Part shown: in pieces, positions 63,468 through 64,000 of the stretch
Layout of the letters: each line of letters begins with the position of its first letter
Numbering within the stretch: position 1 is the stretch's first letter
Program-made: the position numbers and the translations under genes
Notes under the pieces: generated by a model
What the model saw: only the letters and a program-made list of their open reading frames with translations
Told to the model about the DNA's origin: nothing
Database searches by the model: none
DNA from: Streptomyces sp. NBC_00377
Lineage (GTDB): Bacteria > Actinomycetota > Actinomycetes > Streptomycetales > Streptomycetaceae
Assembly (NCBI RefSeq): GCF_036075115.1
Contig: NZ_CP107958.1
Location: 7,502,001 to 7,566,000, forward strand
DNA length: 64,000 nt
Direction: 5' to 3'

Positions 63468-64000
63468 CGGCGGATGCGTGTCGCGAGGTACTCCTCGAAC
63501 GTTCCCCTGGCCACCGCCCGCTCCGGCGCCAGATGCCCGCCCGCGCGAAAACCCCGGTAGGCCGCACCCCACAGCGGTACGTTCAGCACCGCGCACCGCC
63601 TGCCGCTCGCCTTCAGGAAAGCGCGGGCCAGCGACTCGAAGGTGCGGACCTCGGGCCCGGCGAGGTCGTCGACCCGGCCGGCCGGCGGGCCCGCCGCCAG
63701 CTCGGCGAGCCGGTCCGCGACCTCGGCGACCTCCACCGGCTGATCGCTCACCCCGGCGGGCAGCACCATGACCGGCACTTTGGCCAGCGTCTGGAGGACC
63801 TGCACCAGCAGGTCGTGGAACTGGGTCGCCCGCAGCACCGTCCAGCCCAGACCCGACTCCTCCACCAGCTTCTCCACGGCGAGCTTGGCCCGGTAGTAGC
63901 CGAACGGCACCCGGTCGACGCCGACGATGGAGATGTAGACCAGATGTCGCACCCCGGCCTCGCGCGCCGCGGCGAGGAGGTTCGCGGCCGCCTGCTCGTC
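63464..64000 (-). CDS. NmrA/SDR-type NAD(P)-binding protein (partial)
   Basis: The C-terminal ~178 residues; the N-terminus lies beyond the window end. The frame reads DEQAAANLLAAAREAGVRHL at the edge, then VYISIVGVDRVPFGYYRAKL with the Tyr-x3-Lys-like YRAKL, and TVLRATQFHDLL. This resembles atypical SDR/NmrA proteins. The usual GxxGxxG cofactor motif would be in the missing part. Its TAG stop falls in the right end CTAG of the MITE-like element. Confidence 0.8.
   Translation of the reverse strand, partial: DEQAAANLLAAAREAGVRHLVYISIVGVDRVPFGYYRAKLAVEKLVEESGLGWTVLRATQFHDLLVQVLQTLAKVPVMVLPAGVSDQPVEVAEVADRLAELAAGPPAGRVDDLAGPEVRTFESLARAFLKASGRRCAVLNVPLWGAAYRGFRAGGHLAPERAVARGTFEEYLATRIRR

Overview
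High-GC DNA with near-universal GC third positions, frequent GTG starts and translationally coupled genes. The gene order (rpsD-alaS, aro, efp-nusB-bldD, pyr, sIHF-gmk-rpoZ, coaBC-metK-priA) is that of a Streptomyces core chromosome. BldD, sIHF, the PyrR leader and dispersed intergenic hairpins agree. The species cannot be named from the sequence alone.

Layout. 1-10.7 kb: ribosomal protein S4, two small envelope-type proteins, alaS-ruvX-mltG, then aroE and the coupled shikimate genes aroC-aroK-aroB. 10.8-14.2 kb: a P-loop protein, an M24 peptidase homologue with substituted metal ligands, efp and nusB. Two perfect hairpins separate nusB from convergent bldD. 15.1-25.2 kb: pyrimidine cluster pyrR-pyrB-pyrC-(PH-domain protein)-carA-carB-pyrD-pyrF behind a PyrR-binding leader. 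25.3-35.8 kb: sIHF, gmk, rpoZ, coaBC, metK, helicase-dead priA, a small HTH gene, fmt and rsmB. 35.9-39.6 kb (minus strand): argG with an ArgR-like operator, and an MMPL exporter. 39.7-45.8 kb: rpe, a SorC regulator, a lone barstar-like protein, GuaB1, an amino-acid permease and an Lrp regulator.

45.8-64.0 kb is accessory metabolism. A GntR/UTRA regulator sits opposite a five-gene operon: lipoprotein, two permeases, ATPase, and one polypeptide fusing a HAD phosphatase to an endonuclease/exonuclease/phosphatase-fold phosphodiesterase. This looks like uptake plus stepwise hydrolysis of a phosphodiester and is the best candidate here for an undescribed system. Next come an MFS gene whose 5' end carries an in-frame stop, a nitrilase-family amidase paired with a tryptophan/phenylalanine 2-monooxygenase-like oxidase (indole-3-acetamide-type route), a DUF5995-like protein, a GH6 cellulase, a xanthine/uracil permease, a thioesterase, an MFS/ROK divergent pair, and a tandem MITE-like element with a second repeat nested in it, whose ends supply the stop codons of both neighbouring genes. 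The window ends inside an NmrA/SDR-type gene.

No rRNA, tRNA, CRISPR array, prophage or intact transposase gene was seen.
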